A stretch of 64,000 nucleotides of DNA from CAYMUL01 sp964393605 (GTDB lineage Bacteria > Bacteroidota > Ignavibacteria > Ignavibacteriales > Ignavibacteriaceae): assembly GCA_964393605.1 (NCBI GenBank), contig CAYMUL010000003.1, forward strand, positions 130,209 through 194,208, given 5' to 3'. How positions within the stretch are numbered: the first letter of the stretch is position 1; every line of letters starts with the position of its first letter. A model generated the notes under the pieces. The model was given only the letters and a program-made list of their open reading frames with translations, was not told where the DNA came from and made no database searches. The position numbers and the translations under genes are program-made. This document shows positions 43,279 through 52,047 of this stretch, piece after piece.

Positions 43279-46200
43279 CTAATTTTTATTTCGTTTAAAT
43301 AGTCCGACAACTCTTCTGACGATCCCTTCTCTTGCTTGCTTCAACGCTAAAGGAATATCATCCAACGTTGAATAAATTACCGGAACAATCACGAGCGTAA
43401 GGAATGTTGCAAATGTTAATCCGAAGATCACTGCAATTCCCATCGATTTCCAGAAGTCCGCGCTTTCACTTCCGGTCGTAAATTCCATTGTATAAATATC
43501 AAATCCCAAACCAAATGAAAGCGGAATCAATCCGAGTACTGTTGTTATTGCAGTGAGAGTAACCGGTCGAAATCTTCTCAACCCTGCAGAAACAATCGCT
43601 TCGCGGCGGCTTAAACCGTGCTTTCTCAAAACGTTTGTGTAATCGATTAACACTATATTATTATTTACAACAACTCCGGCTAATGATATAACGCCGATTC
43701 CTGTCATGATAATTCCGAAGGGCATCGCATACACAATCAGCCCGATGAACACACCGATGAGCGAGATGATAACTGCTGACATTATAATTAACGGTTGGCT
43801 CATTGAATTAAATTGTATTACGAGTATCATAAAAATCAAAAGTATCGCAATAAGAAAAGCCCTTCCGAGGAAAGCGCTCGCTTCATCCTGCTCTTCGCTT
43901 TGTCCTGTATAACTTATGCTATATCCGGGGGGAAGATTAAAATTTGCCAATCTCTCCTGAACAGCTTTTAAAACATCGTTGCCGTTGTAACCTTCAGCGG
44001 CATTAGCAGAAACGGTAATTACACGTTCCATATCTTTTCTGCGTACGGCACCGGGACCCTTTCCAATAGTAACTTCTGCAATTGCGGAAAGCGGTACACT
44101 CAAAGTTTTTCCCTGATCATTATTGAAGATCATTTTTAAGTCTTGCAAATTTCCGATTGAACTGCGCTGTGGTTTTGCAAGCCGCACCGTAATGTCGTAT
44201 TCATCTTCATCAACGCGATACTTCGATGCCTCTGCGCCATTGATTGCAGTACGAATCGTGTTTGCGATAAGTCCTGTATTCAAGCCATACAATGCGGCTT
44301 TTTCACGGTCGATGTTCACACGAATTTCAGGTTTGCCTTCATCGAAATTATCTTCGAGATCCACTAATCCTTCAACATCTTTTATTTTCTCTTTAATTCT
44401 ATCGGCAAGCGAACCGAGAATTTTGAAGTCGCTACCTTGAATTTCAATATTCACGGGTAAGCCGACCGGCGGACCATTCTGTTGTAGCTGAAACTTCACA
44501 TCCACTCCAGGTTTCTTCTCCAAAAGTTCTCTCAGTTTTTCCGTTGTAATTAGAGAAGAGACTTCGCGCAAATTATAATCTACATATTTTACTGTAATTG
44601 TACTTTTGTTAGGAGTAGAACCACCCGCGTCAAATGGGTTTGTTGACGAACCGACTGCAGTAGTAATATTTTTTATGTCTGCATTATTCATCTTTAAAAG
44701 ATTTTGCTCAAACTTTTTTGAGAATTTATTTGTCTCGTCAAGATTGGTTCCGATTGGAGTTTCCAGTTCGACATAAATAATCGGCGGTTGTGTTGTCGGA
44801 AAAAATTCTACTCCGTGTCCGAACATTCCATACACTTCGGTAATCACAAGCAGAGTCAAGAAAGTTCCCCAGATGAATTTCAATCTGTTATTAGTAAAGA
44901 TGAAAATAATTGCGATACCACCGGCAACCGAAAATAGTAGCGAAACCCAAACCGGGACGAACGCACCAATTGTCATTTCTAAAATCAAAAAAAGAATTAT
45001 TGCACCAATGCCGAGCCAATTTTTTCGATGAACTCGTTGTCCGGGAACTCTAACCGGACCTAATGCGTAGCGTACTGTTTTTTCATAATTGATTAACACT
45101 TTCTTCAAAAGAACATCAACAAAAAAATGCGTTACTTTGTTGAACGGATGCAATATTTTTTGCGTGAGTGTTTGCGGCACATCGGAGTGATGTTCAAGTT
45201 TCATGAAGCGCGATGCAATAACAGGATTGATGACGAGCGCAACGAGTAATGATGCCGCGAGCGTGATAATCACCGTTGCAGGAATGTAGTACATAAAATC
45301 ACCGACAATTCCGGGCCAAAACAGCAGAGGCATGAAAGCCGCGAGTGTTGTTAAAGTTGAAGTTGTAACAGGCCAGGCAACTTCCGCAGTGCCAAGTTTA
45401 GCGGCTTCTACTAAACTTTTTCCTTCTTCTAAAAACTTGTAAATATTTTCGATAATAACAATTGCATTATCAACCAACATTCCGAGGGCTAAAATCAAGG
45501 CGAACAGCACTACGAAGTTAAGCGTAAATCCCATCGCTTGAAGAACAACAAACGTAAGTAACATACTAAGCGGAATAGATACGGCAACGAAAAATGCGTT
45601 CCGCACTCCGAGGAAGAAAAACAACACAGCAACAACAAGCACTAATCCTGAAAAAATATTATTCTCCAGGTCTTTTACCTGATCTCTAATTTCTTTCGAT
45701 TGATCATTCGTAATTTCAAACTTAATGCTTGCGGGAAGTAGCTTCTGTTGTTCATCAAATACTTTTTTCACTTCATCTGCAATGCGAATAATATTCTCGC
45801 CGACTCTTTTAGAAACATCGATTGAGACAGCATCGTTACCGTTCAGGCGCGCGTATGTTGTTCTTTCTTTGAAGTCGTAAGAAACTTTGGCAACGTCTTT
45901 AACATAAATCGGATAACCATCTTTTAATTTTACGATGATGTCTTCGATGATGTACGGTTTTTCAAATTCGCCGGGAACGCGAACCAGGAAACTTGAAGAA
46001 TTAACATCGATAATTCCGCCGGGAATATTTCTGTTCTCATCACGAATTGAGTTGATGATGTCATCGAAACGAATATTGTAATGAACAAGTTTATCAACGT
46101 CAACATCGACTTTAACTTCCCGCTCCATTCCACCGTTTATTTTAACTTCGAGCACGCCGTTGATCTTTTCAATTTCATCTTTCAAATCCTCGGCAATGTC

Positions 46201-46659
46201 TTTCAACTTCACCAATCCCACCGGACCAGAAATAGTTGTAGAAAGAATCGGGAACTCGGAAAAATTTAATTCGATGATTTCCGGAATTTCGCAATCCGGG
46301 GGAAGTTTTGGTTCGGCTTTATCTACTTTTTCTCGAACTTTGCGTAAAGCTTCATCAATATCAAAACCGCTTTCAAACTCCGCGCGAATCACAGAGAATC
46401 CTTCAAACGAAGAGGATTCAAGTTTCTTCACTTCGCCTATGGTGCTAATTTCTTTTTCAATTGGTTGTGTAACAAGTGTTTCAATATCTTCGGGAGAAAC
46501 ACCAAAATATGGAGTTGATACAATTACGAGAGGAATAGAAATATCGGGTGCAGATTCTCGCGGCAAAGAATAATATGCCGTCAATCCCATTATCAAAATT
46601 ATAGTTATGAATATGAATACACTCGTTCTGTTATCAACAGAGATGTTCGTTAATTTCAT
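43279..46659 (-). CDS. RND-family efflux pump, inner-membrane subunit (AcrB/HAE1 type)
   Basis: An 1126-aa proton-driven exporter, inner membrane. The start MKLTNISVDNRTSVFIFITIILIMGLTAYYSLPRE is typical. The two porter halves and two membrane halves are evident (LALGMLVDNAIVIIENIY, with the proton-relay aspartate, and GVISLAGVVVNNNIVLIDY). It is about 80-90 residues longer than typical AcrB-like pumps. The excess lies between the halves, about residues 535-625, and contains two or three extra hydrophobic segments (GIGAIILFLILEMTIGAFVP, VSLLFSVAGGIAIIFIF) before the usual VEFFP motif. The operon is tetR-tolC-adaptor-pump on the minus strand. Substrates are unknown; antibiotics or metals cannot be told apart. 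Confidence 0.95.
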   Translation of the reverse strand: MKLTNISVDNRTSVFIFITIILIMGLTAYYSLPRESAPDISIPLVIVSTPYFGVSPEDIETLVTQPIEKEISTIGEVKKLESSSFEGFSVIRAEFESGFDIDEALRKVREKVDKAEPKLPPDCEIPEIIELNFSEFPILSTTISGPVGLVKLKDIAEDLKDEIEKINGVLEVKINGGMEREVKVDVDVDKLVHYNIRFDDIINSIRDENRNIPGGIIDVNSSSFLVRVPGEFEKPYIIEDIIVKLKDGYPIYVKDVAKVSYDFKERTTYARLNGNDAVSIDVSKRVGENIIRIADEVKKVFDEQQKLLPASIKFEITNDQSKEIRDQVKDLENNIFSGLVLVVAVLFFFLGVRNAFFVAVSIPLSMLLTFVVLQAMGFTLNFVVLFALILALGMLVDNAIVIIENIYKFLEEGKSLVEAAKLGTAEVAWPVTTSTLTTLAAFMPLLFWPGIVGDFMYYIPATVIITLAASLLVALVINPVIASRFMKLEHHSDVPQTLTQKILHPFNKVTHFFVDVLLKKVLINYEKTVRYALGPVRVPGQRVHRKNWLGIGAIILFLILEMTIGAFVPVWVSLLFSVAGGIAIIFIFTNNRLKFIWGTFLTLLVITEVYGMFGHGVEFFPTTQPPIIYVELETPIGTNLDETNKFSKKFEQNLLKMNNADIKNITTAVGSSTNPFDAGGSTPNKSTITVKYVDYNLREVSSLITTEKLRELLEKKPGVDVKFQLQQNGPPVGLPVNIEIQGSDFKILGSLADRIKEKIKDVEGLVDLEDNFDEGKPEIRVNIDREKAALYGLNTGLIANTIRTAINGAEASKYRVDEDEYDITVRLAKPQRSSIGNLQDLKMIFNNDQGKTLSVPLSAIAEVTIGKGPGAVRRKDMERVITVSANAAEGYNGNDVLKAVQERLANFNLPPGYSISYTGQSEEQDEASAFLGRAFLIAILLIFMILVIQFNSMSQPLIIMSAVIISLIGVFIGLIVYAMPFGIIMTGIGVISLAGVVVNNNIVLIDYTNVLRKHGLSRREAIVSAGLRRFRPVTLTAITTVLGLIPLSFGLGFDIYTMEFTTGSESADFWKSMGIAVIFGLTFATFLTLVIVPVIYSTLDDIPLALKQAREGIVRRVVGLFKRNKN

Positions 46660-46673
46660 AAGTTATTAATCCT

Positions 46674-47738
46674 CTACTTTACGACTTTAATATTTTCGCC
46701 GTCGATTAAGCCCTGGTAACCGGTAACGATTAATTCATCGCCGGCAGTTAAACCGGAAGCTATCGCCGCACGATTATTTTTTCTCGACTGCACTTTAACG
46801 GATTTCATTTTCGCTTTATCTTTTTCGGCAACAAACACAACATAACCGAGATCGGTGCGAACAATTACATTTTCGGGAATTACAATCATCTCCTGGAAAT
46901 TTCCTGTTTCAATATTTAACTCGGCGTTCAGTTCAGGCTTGATTTTATTGCCCGGATTGCTGATTACCACTTCAACTGGAAAAGTTCTGTTGGAAGTAAT
47001 AATCGTTTTCCCGACAAAAGAAATTCTTCCTTTGTATTCGGCATTATTTAAATCTTTAAAAATTATTTTCACCTGATCACCCGCATTTACGTCGCTGATA
47101 TATGCTTCAGAAATTCCGGCGGTAACTTTGATGACGTCTGTGTTAATCAACGTTACAATCGGAAGACCGGGAGGAGCTAATTCTCCTTCTTCATAAAATT
47201 TGTTATCGATGTAGCCGTTGAAAGTGGCTTTAACAAAAGTTCTATCGTAACGTGCTTTCATCAATTCATAGTTTGCGGAAGCGGCATCTCGTTGATACTT
47301 CGCTTGCAAATATTGAATTTCGCTGGAAGCATTTTGTTTGTAAATCTTTTCCTGCTTCTGAAAATTAATTTCGGCAAGATCAAATTGCGCTTTTGCCGCA
47401 TCCATGTTTGCTTTAATTACATCGTTATCGAGTACGAGAATTACTTCATCCTTCTTCACATAACTTCCTTTATCTTTCAGGAAGGATTTAATTTTCCCTC
47501 CTTCATCTGCAGAAAGATTTGCAGACTTATCAGACTTTGCCGTGCCGATTACAGTGATGTAACTCGTGAATGGTTCAAACTTCAACTTTTGTGTTTCCAC
47601 CAAAACAAATTTCGAATCATCATTTTTCTTTTCATTCTTTTCGGAAGTGGCACCCGAATCGGAACAAGCAACAAAAGTAACTGATACAATTATTGCCGCA
47701 ACGAGGAAGAAAGCGATAGTATAAATTCTGTTTTTCAT
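46674..47738 (-). CDS. RND efflux periplasmic adaptor lipoprotein
   Basis: A 354-aa membrane-fusion protein that links the pump with the TolC-like channel. A lipoprotein signal ends in VTFVACSDSG (Cys at about residue 25). The usual order is present: beta-barrel strand, lipoyl half (SADEGGKIKSFLKDKGSYVKKDEVIL), a helical hairpin (ANMDAAKAQFDLAEINFQKQEKIYKQNAS), second lipoyl half (DRTFVKATFNGYIDNKFYEEGEL) and beta-barrel, and a membrane-proximal domain ending TGYQGLIDGENIKVV. It lies 14 bases before the pump gene and 13 bases after tolC-like. Confidence 0.95.
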   Translation of the reverse strand: MKNRIYTIAFFLVAAIIVSVTFVACSDSGATSEKNEKKNDDSKFVLVETQKLKFEPFTSYITVIGTAKSDKSANLSADEGGKIKSFLKDKGSYVKKDEVILVLDNDVIKANMDAAKAQFDLAEINFQKQEKIYKQNASSEIQYLQAKYQRDAASANYELMKARYDRTFVKATFNGYIDNKFYEEGELAPPGLPIVTLINTDVIKVTAGISEAYISDVNAGDQVKIIFKDLNNAEYKGRISFVGKTIITSNRTFPVEVVISNPGNKIKPELNAELNIETGNFQEMIVIPENVIVRTDLGYVVFVAEKDKAKMKSVKVQSRKNNRAAIASGLTAGDELIVTGYQGLIDGENIKVVK

Positions 47739-47751
47739 TTTCTTATTCCTT

Positions 47752-49083
47752 TTAATTTTTACCTAATAACTGGTTAAGCTTTGCGCTTGAAATTTCGTAA
47801 TCATAAATTCCGCTGTAGTAATTCACTTTGGCGCGGGTAAGAGAAACCATTGCATCGACGAGCTCGAGCTGCGTACCCAACCCGTTTTTGAATCTTTTCT
47901 CTGCAATATCATAAGCCAATTCCGCTTGCTCTATTGTTGAAGAGAATGCAGAAATTTTTTCTTTAATTGTTTTGAGATTTAAATATGTTTCCATCAACTG
48001 ATTGTTGAGCAGCAATTTTGTTTTCTTAAAATTTTCTTGAGCAATTTTCAAATCGAGTTCAGCTTGTTCAACTTTTGCACTCGTCTGCCAGCCGTCAAAG
48101 ATTGGAACTTTCAAATTCAAACCGATGTTTGAGGAAGTGATAAATCTCCACCTCGAAACTTCACGGTCATCATTTTCTTGTGCTTCGCTTTGATAATTCC
48201 CAAAAGCGTAAAGAGATGGAATATGTTGTGAGAACTGTGCGCTGATTACATCATCTCGTAATTTATTTTCAAGAGTAAGTTGGCTGATGACGGGATTATT
48301 TGAGAGCATACTTTCGCGAAGTGATTTCAACTCTTCATCGCTAAGTGGTGAAAATGTTAGCTTATCATTTATTTCTAATTCCAATTCCGAATCAATCCCC
48401 ATAACGACGAGGAGAAAATTTTTTGCAAGATTTAAAGTGTTCTCCGCATTTTGAACTTCGGGGATAAGATTTTGAACTTGAACTTTCGCACGCACTAAAT
48501 CGTATTCCGAAATTACGCCGGCTGAGTACATCACTTCAGAATTAGAAAGATTTTCCTGCGCAAGTTTCAAATTTCCTTTTGTCAACTCAAGAACTTCTTT
48601 GCTCAAGAGAACGCCGTAATATGCCTGCTTCACATTAACGATTACTTGCGTGCGGGAAGCGAGAAACATTTTTTCTGCAATCTCATTGTAGGTTTGTGCT
48701 ATTCTTACCGCGATAAATAGCGCGCCTGTAAAAAGTGGTTGATCAACCGTAACATTCGCGGTCAGTACGTTGTCTGTGCCAATAGGAAATGTTCCGCTGA
48801 AGAAAGGAGTTTCAATTGTGAAGACACCTTTTTTCATTGCCCGGCGATAATTTACGCTGCCTTTAATCTCGGGGAAAACTGCACTTCCCCATGCTTCCGT
48901 GAGTTTTTCATCGGCGATTTGTTTGTCGTACTTCGCAATGTTCAAATCACTATTTTTTTCGAGAGCAATTGAAATTGCTTTATCCAAATTCAAAGTAAGT
49001 ACTTCCTTTGTTTGCGCAGAGTTAGCAATAAATGCACCGGCAATTAAAAGTAGTGTAAAGATTTTTTTCAAAGAATACTCCAT
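47752..49083 (-). CDS. TolC-family outer-membrane efflux protein
   Basis: A 443-aa outer-membrane channel. The signal peptide ends near residue 24 (NSAQ). Two OEP repeats are visible with long helices, e.g. LNLDKAISIALEKNSDLNIAKYD, YYGVLLSKEVLELTKGNLKLAQENL and a second set ending in FKNGLGTQLELVDAMVSLTRAKVNYY. The stretch NGLGTQLELVDA is the typical second-repeat signature. Length matches the family. The stop is 13 bases before the adaptor gene, and the start is one base after the tetR stop. Confidence 0.94.
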   Translation of the reverse strand: MEYSLKKIFTLLLIAGAFIANSAQTKEVLTLNLDKAISIALEKNSDLNIAKYDKQIADEKLTEAWGSAVFPEIKGSVNYRRAMKKGVFTIETPFFSGTFPIGTDNVLTANVTVDQPLFTGALFIAVRIAQTYNEIAEKMFLASRTQVIVNVKQAYYGVLLSKEVLELTKGNLKLAQENLSNSEVMYSAGVISEYDLVRAKVQVQNLIPEVQNAENTLNLAKNFLLVVMGIDSELELEINDKLTFSPLSDEELKSLRESMLSNNPVISQLTLENKLRDDVISAQFSQHIPSLYAFGNYQSEAQENDDREVSRWRFITSSNIGLNLKVPIFDGWQTSAKVEQAELDLKIAQENFKKTKLLLNNQLMETYLNLKTIKEKISAFSSTIEQAELAYDIAEKRFKNGLGTQLELVDAMVSLTRAKVNYYSGIYDYEISSAKLNQLLGKN

Positions 49084-49710
49084 TTATTTTAAAATCCCGT
49101 TAAGTAATACAGTCAAAAGAAAATTAGATTCTTTTTCGGAATCAATAGCTTCCTCATTTCTACAAATCAAAAGGTGATTGATGAAAGGATAAACAATATG
49201 TTGATATAAAGAAACAAGATGAAGCGGTTCAACTTTAATGACTTCATTTTTATTGATTGCCTGCTGGAATCTTTTCATAAGAATTTCGGACATCTGTTTC
49301 ATACTGACGGTCAAGTTTTCCCATTGGAAATCAACTTTCTCAATACTCAGATGCGCAACTTCTCTAACCCACAATTGAAACGCATGTTTATTTTCAACAC
49401 AATATCTAATAATTGAAGTGGTATAATTTTTTATAAAATCCTCAAAGGATTTAAAAGCGGAATCACATTCTTGTAATAACTTAAGATTATCTGCTATCAC
49501 GTTCTCGAGAATTTTAGAGTATATCTCTTCTTTATTAGTGAAATAATTGTAGATAGTTCCTTTGCCAAATTCGGAATTTAAAGCAATATCATCAAGCGTG
49601 GTGCTGTGAAATCCTTTTTGAGCAAAAAGAGGAATAGCCGCCGCAATAATTTCATTTCGACGGAATATCCGTTCGCGATCTTTTCGGGTTAAGGTTTGTT
49701 CTTCAGACAT
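49084..49710 (-). CDS. TetR-family transcriptional regulator of the efflux operon
   Basis: A 208-aa DNA-binding protein, first gene of the efflux operon, so it probably represses its own transcript and is released by a pump substrate. The helix-turn-helix is at about 20-65 (RRNEIIAAAIPLFAQKGFHS, TTLDDIALNSEFGKGTIYNY, FTNKEEIYSKIL), an exact TetR layout. The C-terminal ligand/dimerisation region is helical (ENKHAFQLWVREVAHLSIEK) and variable as usual. No operator palindrome was confirmed in the 160-base gap upstream (49711-49871), which also holds the terminator of the tonB gene. Confidence 0.93.
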   Translation of the reverse strand: MSEEQTLTRKDRERIFRRNEIIAAAIPLFAQKGFHSTTLDDIALNSEFGKGTIYNYFTNKEEIYSKILENVIADNLKLLQECDSAFKSFEDFIKNYTTSIIRYCVENKHAFQLWVREVAHLSIEKVDFQWENLTVSMKQMSEILMKRFQQAINKNEVIKVEPLHLVSLYQHIVYPFINHLLICRNEEAIDSEKESNFLLTVLLNGILK

Positions 49711-49827
49711 GTAATTTTTTTGGCTGCAAATTTAGGCGTCCCAAATATGAACGACAAGTCATTTTTTGAATAAATAGTCTTCTATTTGACGAACGGATAT
49801 TTTGCTCAATAAATGGCAAAAAAAAAA

Positions 49828-49848
49828 CGGACTATTTTTAATAATCCG
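49828..49848 (-). terminator. Terminator of tonB copy 1
   Basis: On the minus strand CGGATTATT and AATAGTCCG form a stem with one mismatch, followed by ten T. A near-identical hairpin follows tonB copy 2 (50840-50862). Confidence 0.85.
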
Positions 49849-49871
49849 GTCTCTAAAAAGATTTTATTGAA

Positions 49872-50525
49872 CTAATTCAACTTAAATATTACAGGAATAG
49901 AAACCTGCACTTTGACTGCCTTCCCTCTCTGTTTCCCGGGTTCGAATTTAGTTTTTTGAACTGCAGCCATTGCCGCTTCATCGCAACCGGCACCAATGCC
50001 TTTAAGAATATTAACTTTCATAACGTCTCCGTTTTCATCGACAAATGCAAGCACATAAACGCGACCTTCAACACCGGCACGTTTGGCAAACTCCGGATAA
50101 ACAATTTTACTTTGAATTCCTGCAATCCCGCCGATAGGTTTGGGCATGTTTTCTACAGCTACGAAGATAGTATCATCTTCAACAACTCTTTTTTCATTTT
50201 TAAGCAATGGAGGTGCTTCAACATTTTCCTCTAAATCAATTTCAGTGCTGGCAATTTCTATATCTTCAAGTACGTCATCACTGGGAGCTTCAATTGGAAT
50301 CGGAGGTTTTGGTGGAGGGGGCGGTTTAGTTTCCTGGTTTGTACGTTGAATGTCTTCAACTGTAAAAATTTCTTGTTTACCTTCCACGACTGCTTCAGTT
50401 TTCTCCTTATGAGGAGAATATTTAAATGCCGCAATCAACAAAACAAGTGAAAAAATGAGAGCAATCTCAAATGTTCTGCGGTATTTCGAGCGCAGATCGG
50501 CTTCGGGTTTTTTAAATACTAACAT
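49872..50525 (-). CDS. tonB: TonB family protein, copy 1 of a tandem pair
   Basis: A 217-aa energy-transducing protein. A cytoplasmic lead (MLVFKKPEADLRSKYRR) is followed by one membrane helix (about 22-38) and a proline-rich periplasmic linker (KPPPPPKPPIPIEAPSD). The TonB C-terminal domain (about 130-217; YPEFAKRAGVEGRVYVLAFVDENGDV through KVQVSIPVIFKLN) contacts TonB-dependent outer-membrane receptors. No exbB or exbD lies nearby. It is a tandem duplicate of the gene at 50886-51542; the first 22 residues are identical, and the linker differs most. The two copies keep near-identical terminators. Confidence 0.94.
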   Translation of the reverse strand: MLVFKKPEADLRSKYRRTFEIALIFSLVLLIAAFKYSPHKEKTEAVVEGKQEIFTVEDIQRTNQETKPPPPPKPPIPIEAPSDDVLEDIEIASTEIDLEENVEAPPLLKNEKRVVEDDTIFVAVENMPKPIGGIAGIQSKIVYPEFAKRAGVEGRVYVLAFVDENGDVMKVNILKGIGAGCDEAAMAAVQKTKFEPGKQRGKAVKVQVSIPVIFKLN

Positions 50526-50601
50526 TTTTTATTCCTTTCATGGATTTCAATTATCTGAATAGAAAAATAGTAAAACTCAATTTTCTTTACAATTTATTTC
50601 T
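50461..50601. repeat. 141-bp identical repeat: tonB copy 1 start and 5' region
   Basis: By eye identical base for base to 51478-51618 (offset 1017). It covers the first codons and about 76 bases of upstream non-coding DNA of each tonB copy. Beyond 50601 the two sequences diverge abruptly. Confidence 0.85.
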
Positions 50602-50885
50602 ACTTCCTTTTACACAGAACATATTGGAAAGTTCCCATCCGAGATTCTTTTTTAGGAACAACAATAAAATTTCTGACGCTGATGTAAATCATAATATTAG
50701 CCGGGGCATTTTTAAAAAATTAAATGTCGAACAGGATACTCATAGTTTAAAGTCACGTTTGAATATTAACAATATTGCAATTATCACAATCACCAGTGGG
50801 ATTCGTGACTGATTCGAATTAATTGATGGCAAAAAAAAACCGGACTATTTTCAATAATCCGGTCTCTAAAAAGATTTTGATTGAA
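50526..50885. other. Gene-free spacer between tonB copies
   Basis: The 360 bases hold the duplicated 5' region of tonB copy 1 (to 50601), then AT-rich DNA of no recognised content to about 50825, then the copy 2 terminator. On the minus strand near 50770-50820 one frame encodes a short hydrophobic stretch (IPLVIVIIAILLIFKRDF) before a stop; it could be a relic of a membrane-protein gene but has no start or partner. No promoter was assigned. Confidence 0.5.
50840..50862 (-). terminator. Terminator of tonB copy 2
   Basis: On the minus strand CCGGATTATT and AATAGTCCGG form a 10-base stem with one mismatch and a very short loop, followed by nine T. Confidence 0.88.
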
Positions 50886-51542
50886 CTAATTCAACTTAAA
50901 TATTACAGGAATGGAAACCTGCACTTTAACAGATTTCCCTCTCTGTTTCCCCGGTTTGAATTTAGTTTTTTGAACAGCCGCCATAGCCGCTTCATCGCAA
51001 CCGGCGCCTATACCTTTGATAGTGTTGACCTTTGTAACGTTTCCGTTTTCATCGACGAATGCAAGCACATAAACGCGACCTTCGACTCCCGCACGTTTTG
51101 CAATTTCAGGATAAACTATTTTACTTTGAATTCCTCCAATTCCTCCGATTGGTTCAGGCATTTCTTCAACGGCTACGAAATAAGTCGGCTCTTCTTCAAT
51201 TACCTTTTTTTCTTCTTTCGGCGGCGGCGGAGCTTCTATCTCTGCTTCCATATCAATTTCTGTACTTGCAATTTCTATATCTTCAAGTACATCATCGCTC
51301 GGTGCTTCAATAGGAATCGGTGGCTTTGGTGGTGGTGGTGGCTTATTCTCTTGTTTGGTTTGCTGAATATCCTCAACAGTAAAAATTTCTTGAGGACCTT
51401 CAAGAGTAGCCTCAGATTTTTTCATGTCAGGAAAAAATTTAAAGGCGACAATCAACATTACCAATGAGATGATCATGGCAATCTCAAATGTTCTGCGGTA
51501 TTTCGAGCGCAGATCGGCTTCGGGTTTTTTAAATACTAACAT
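50886..51542 (-). CDS. tonB: TonB family protein, copy 2 of a tandem pair
   Basis: A 218-aa protein with the same layout as its neighbour at 49872-50525: lead, single membrane helix (about 22-38), proline-rich linker (NKPPPPPKPPIPIEAP) and TonB C-terminal domain. The linker has a second proline patch (IEAPPPPKEEKKVIEEE) absent in copy 1, where the same place reads VEAPPLLKNEKR. The C-terminal domains differ at few positions (for example YPEIAKRAG versus YPEFAKRAG). The pair probably serves different receptor sets or expression states; this is inference. Confidence 0.94.
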   Translation of the reverse strand: MLVFKKPEADLRSKYRRTFEIAMIISLVMLIVAFKFFPDMKKSEATLEGPQEIFTVEDIQQTKQENKPPPPPKPPIPIEAPSDDVLEDIEIASTEIDMEAEIEAPPPPKEEKKVIEEEPTYFVAVEEMPEPIGGIGGIQSKIVYPEIAKRAGVEGRVYVLAFVDENGNVTKVNTIKGIGAGCDEAAMAAVQKTKFKPGKQRGKSVKVQVSIPVIFKLN

Positions 51543-51618
51543 TTTTTATTCCTTTCATGGATTTCAATTATCTGAATAGAAAAATAGTAAAACTCAATTT
51601 TCTTTACAATTTATTTCT
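51478..51618. repeat. 141-bp identical repeat: tonB copy 2 start and 5' region
   Basis: Partner of 50461-50601. The identical tract includes non-coding sequence up to TTTATTTCT and stops at 51618. Identity in non-coding DNA points to a recent duplication or gene conversion. Confidence 0.85.
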
Positions 51619-51657
51619 GAGGTTTAGTACAATCTTAATTAAAAAAAGTTCCCGCAA

Positions 51658-52047
51658 TTAAGAATTTTTTTTCATTCGGGAAAGAAGATTGCCCGTAAAA
51701 GTTCCGGCTAAAGCTCCGAAGGCATTGGCAACCCAATCATAGAATTCGCAAAATCTCCCGGGAATTAACATCTGGTGCAATTCATCAAATGCCGCATAAA
51801 TTAGGCATAAGAAAATTGTTGCTTGAATTGCTTTCACGCGGTTAAGTGGAAATTTTTTCTGTGCGCTCAGGGAGAGAAAAAGTAAAATAGACAAAACTGC
51901 ATACGCCGAAAAATGTTGAAGTTTATCGCTCATTGAAATTGAAGGCATGTTGTTCGAAGGAATCGAAGTTGCGGCGAGAAGTAAAAGCCAATACACTCCA
52001 AGAAAAGCGTGAATTAATTTCGGACGGGTAAGTATAAATTCAATCAT
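51658..52047 (-). CDS. VanZ-like membrane protein
   Basis: A 129-aa protein with about four membrane helices. The motif SMSDKLQHFSAYAVLSILLFLSL and the later YAAFDELHQMLIPGRFCEFYDWVANAFGALAGTF are the two hallmarks of the VanZ family (DK-HxxAY and DExxQ...D-xAN). VanZ confers low-level teicoplanin resistance in enterococci, but most members have unknown roles. Its start overlaps the stop of the NAD(P)HX repair gene by 8 bases. Confidence 0.9.
   Translation of the reverse strand: MIEFILTRPKLIHAFLGVYWLLLLAATSIPSNNMPSISMSDKLQHFSAYAVLSILLFLSLSAQKKFPLNRVKAIQATIFLCLIYAAFDELHQMLIPGRFCEFYDWVANAFGALAGTFTGNLLSRMKKNS

Noticed and set aside
46160..46573. A 137-residue plus-strand frame opposite the RND pump start
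   Set aside because: Antisense to a strongly conserved pump sequence, with Ser-rich shadow composition.
50540..50812. A 90-residue plus-strand frame in the tonB spacer
   Set aside because: Its first part is the duplicated tonB upstream DNA and it has no ribosome site or recognisable family.
50823..51467. A 214-residue plus-strand frame opposite tonB copy 2
   Set aside because: It is fully antisense to a clear TonB protein, its composition is Phe/Arg/Trp-rich noise, and a related frame appears opposite tonB copy 1 only because the DNA is duplicated.
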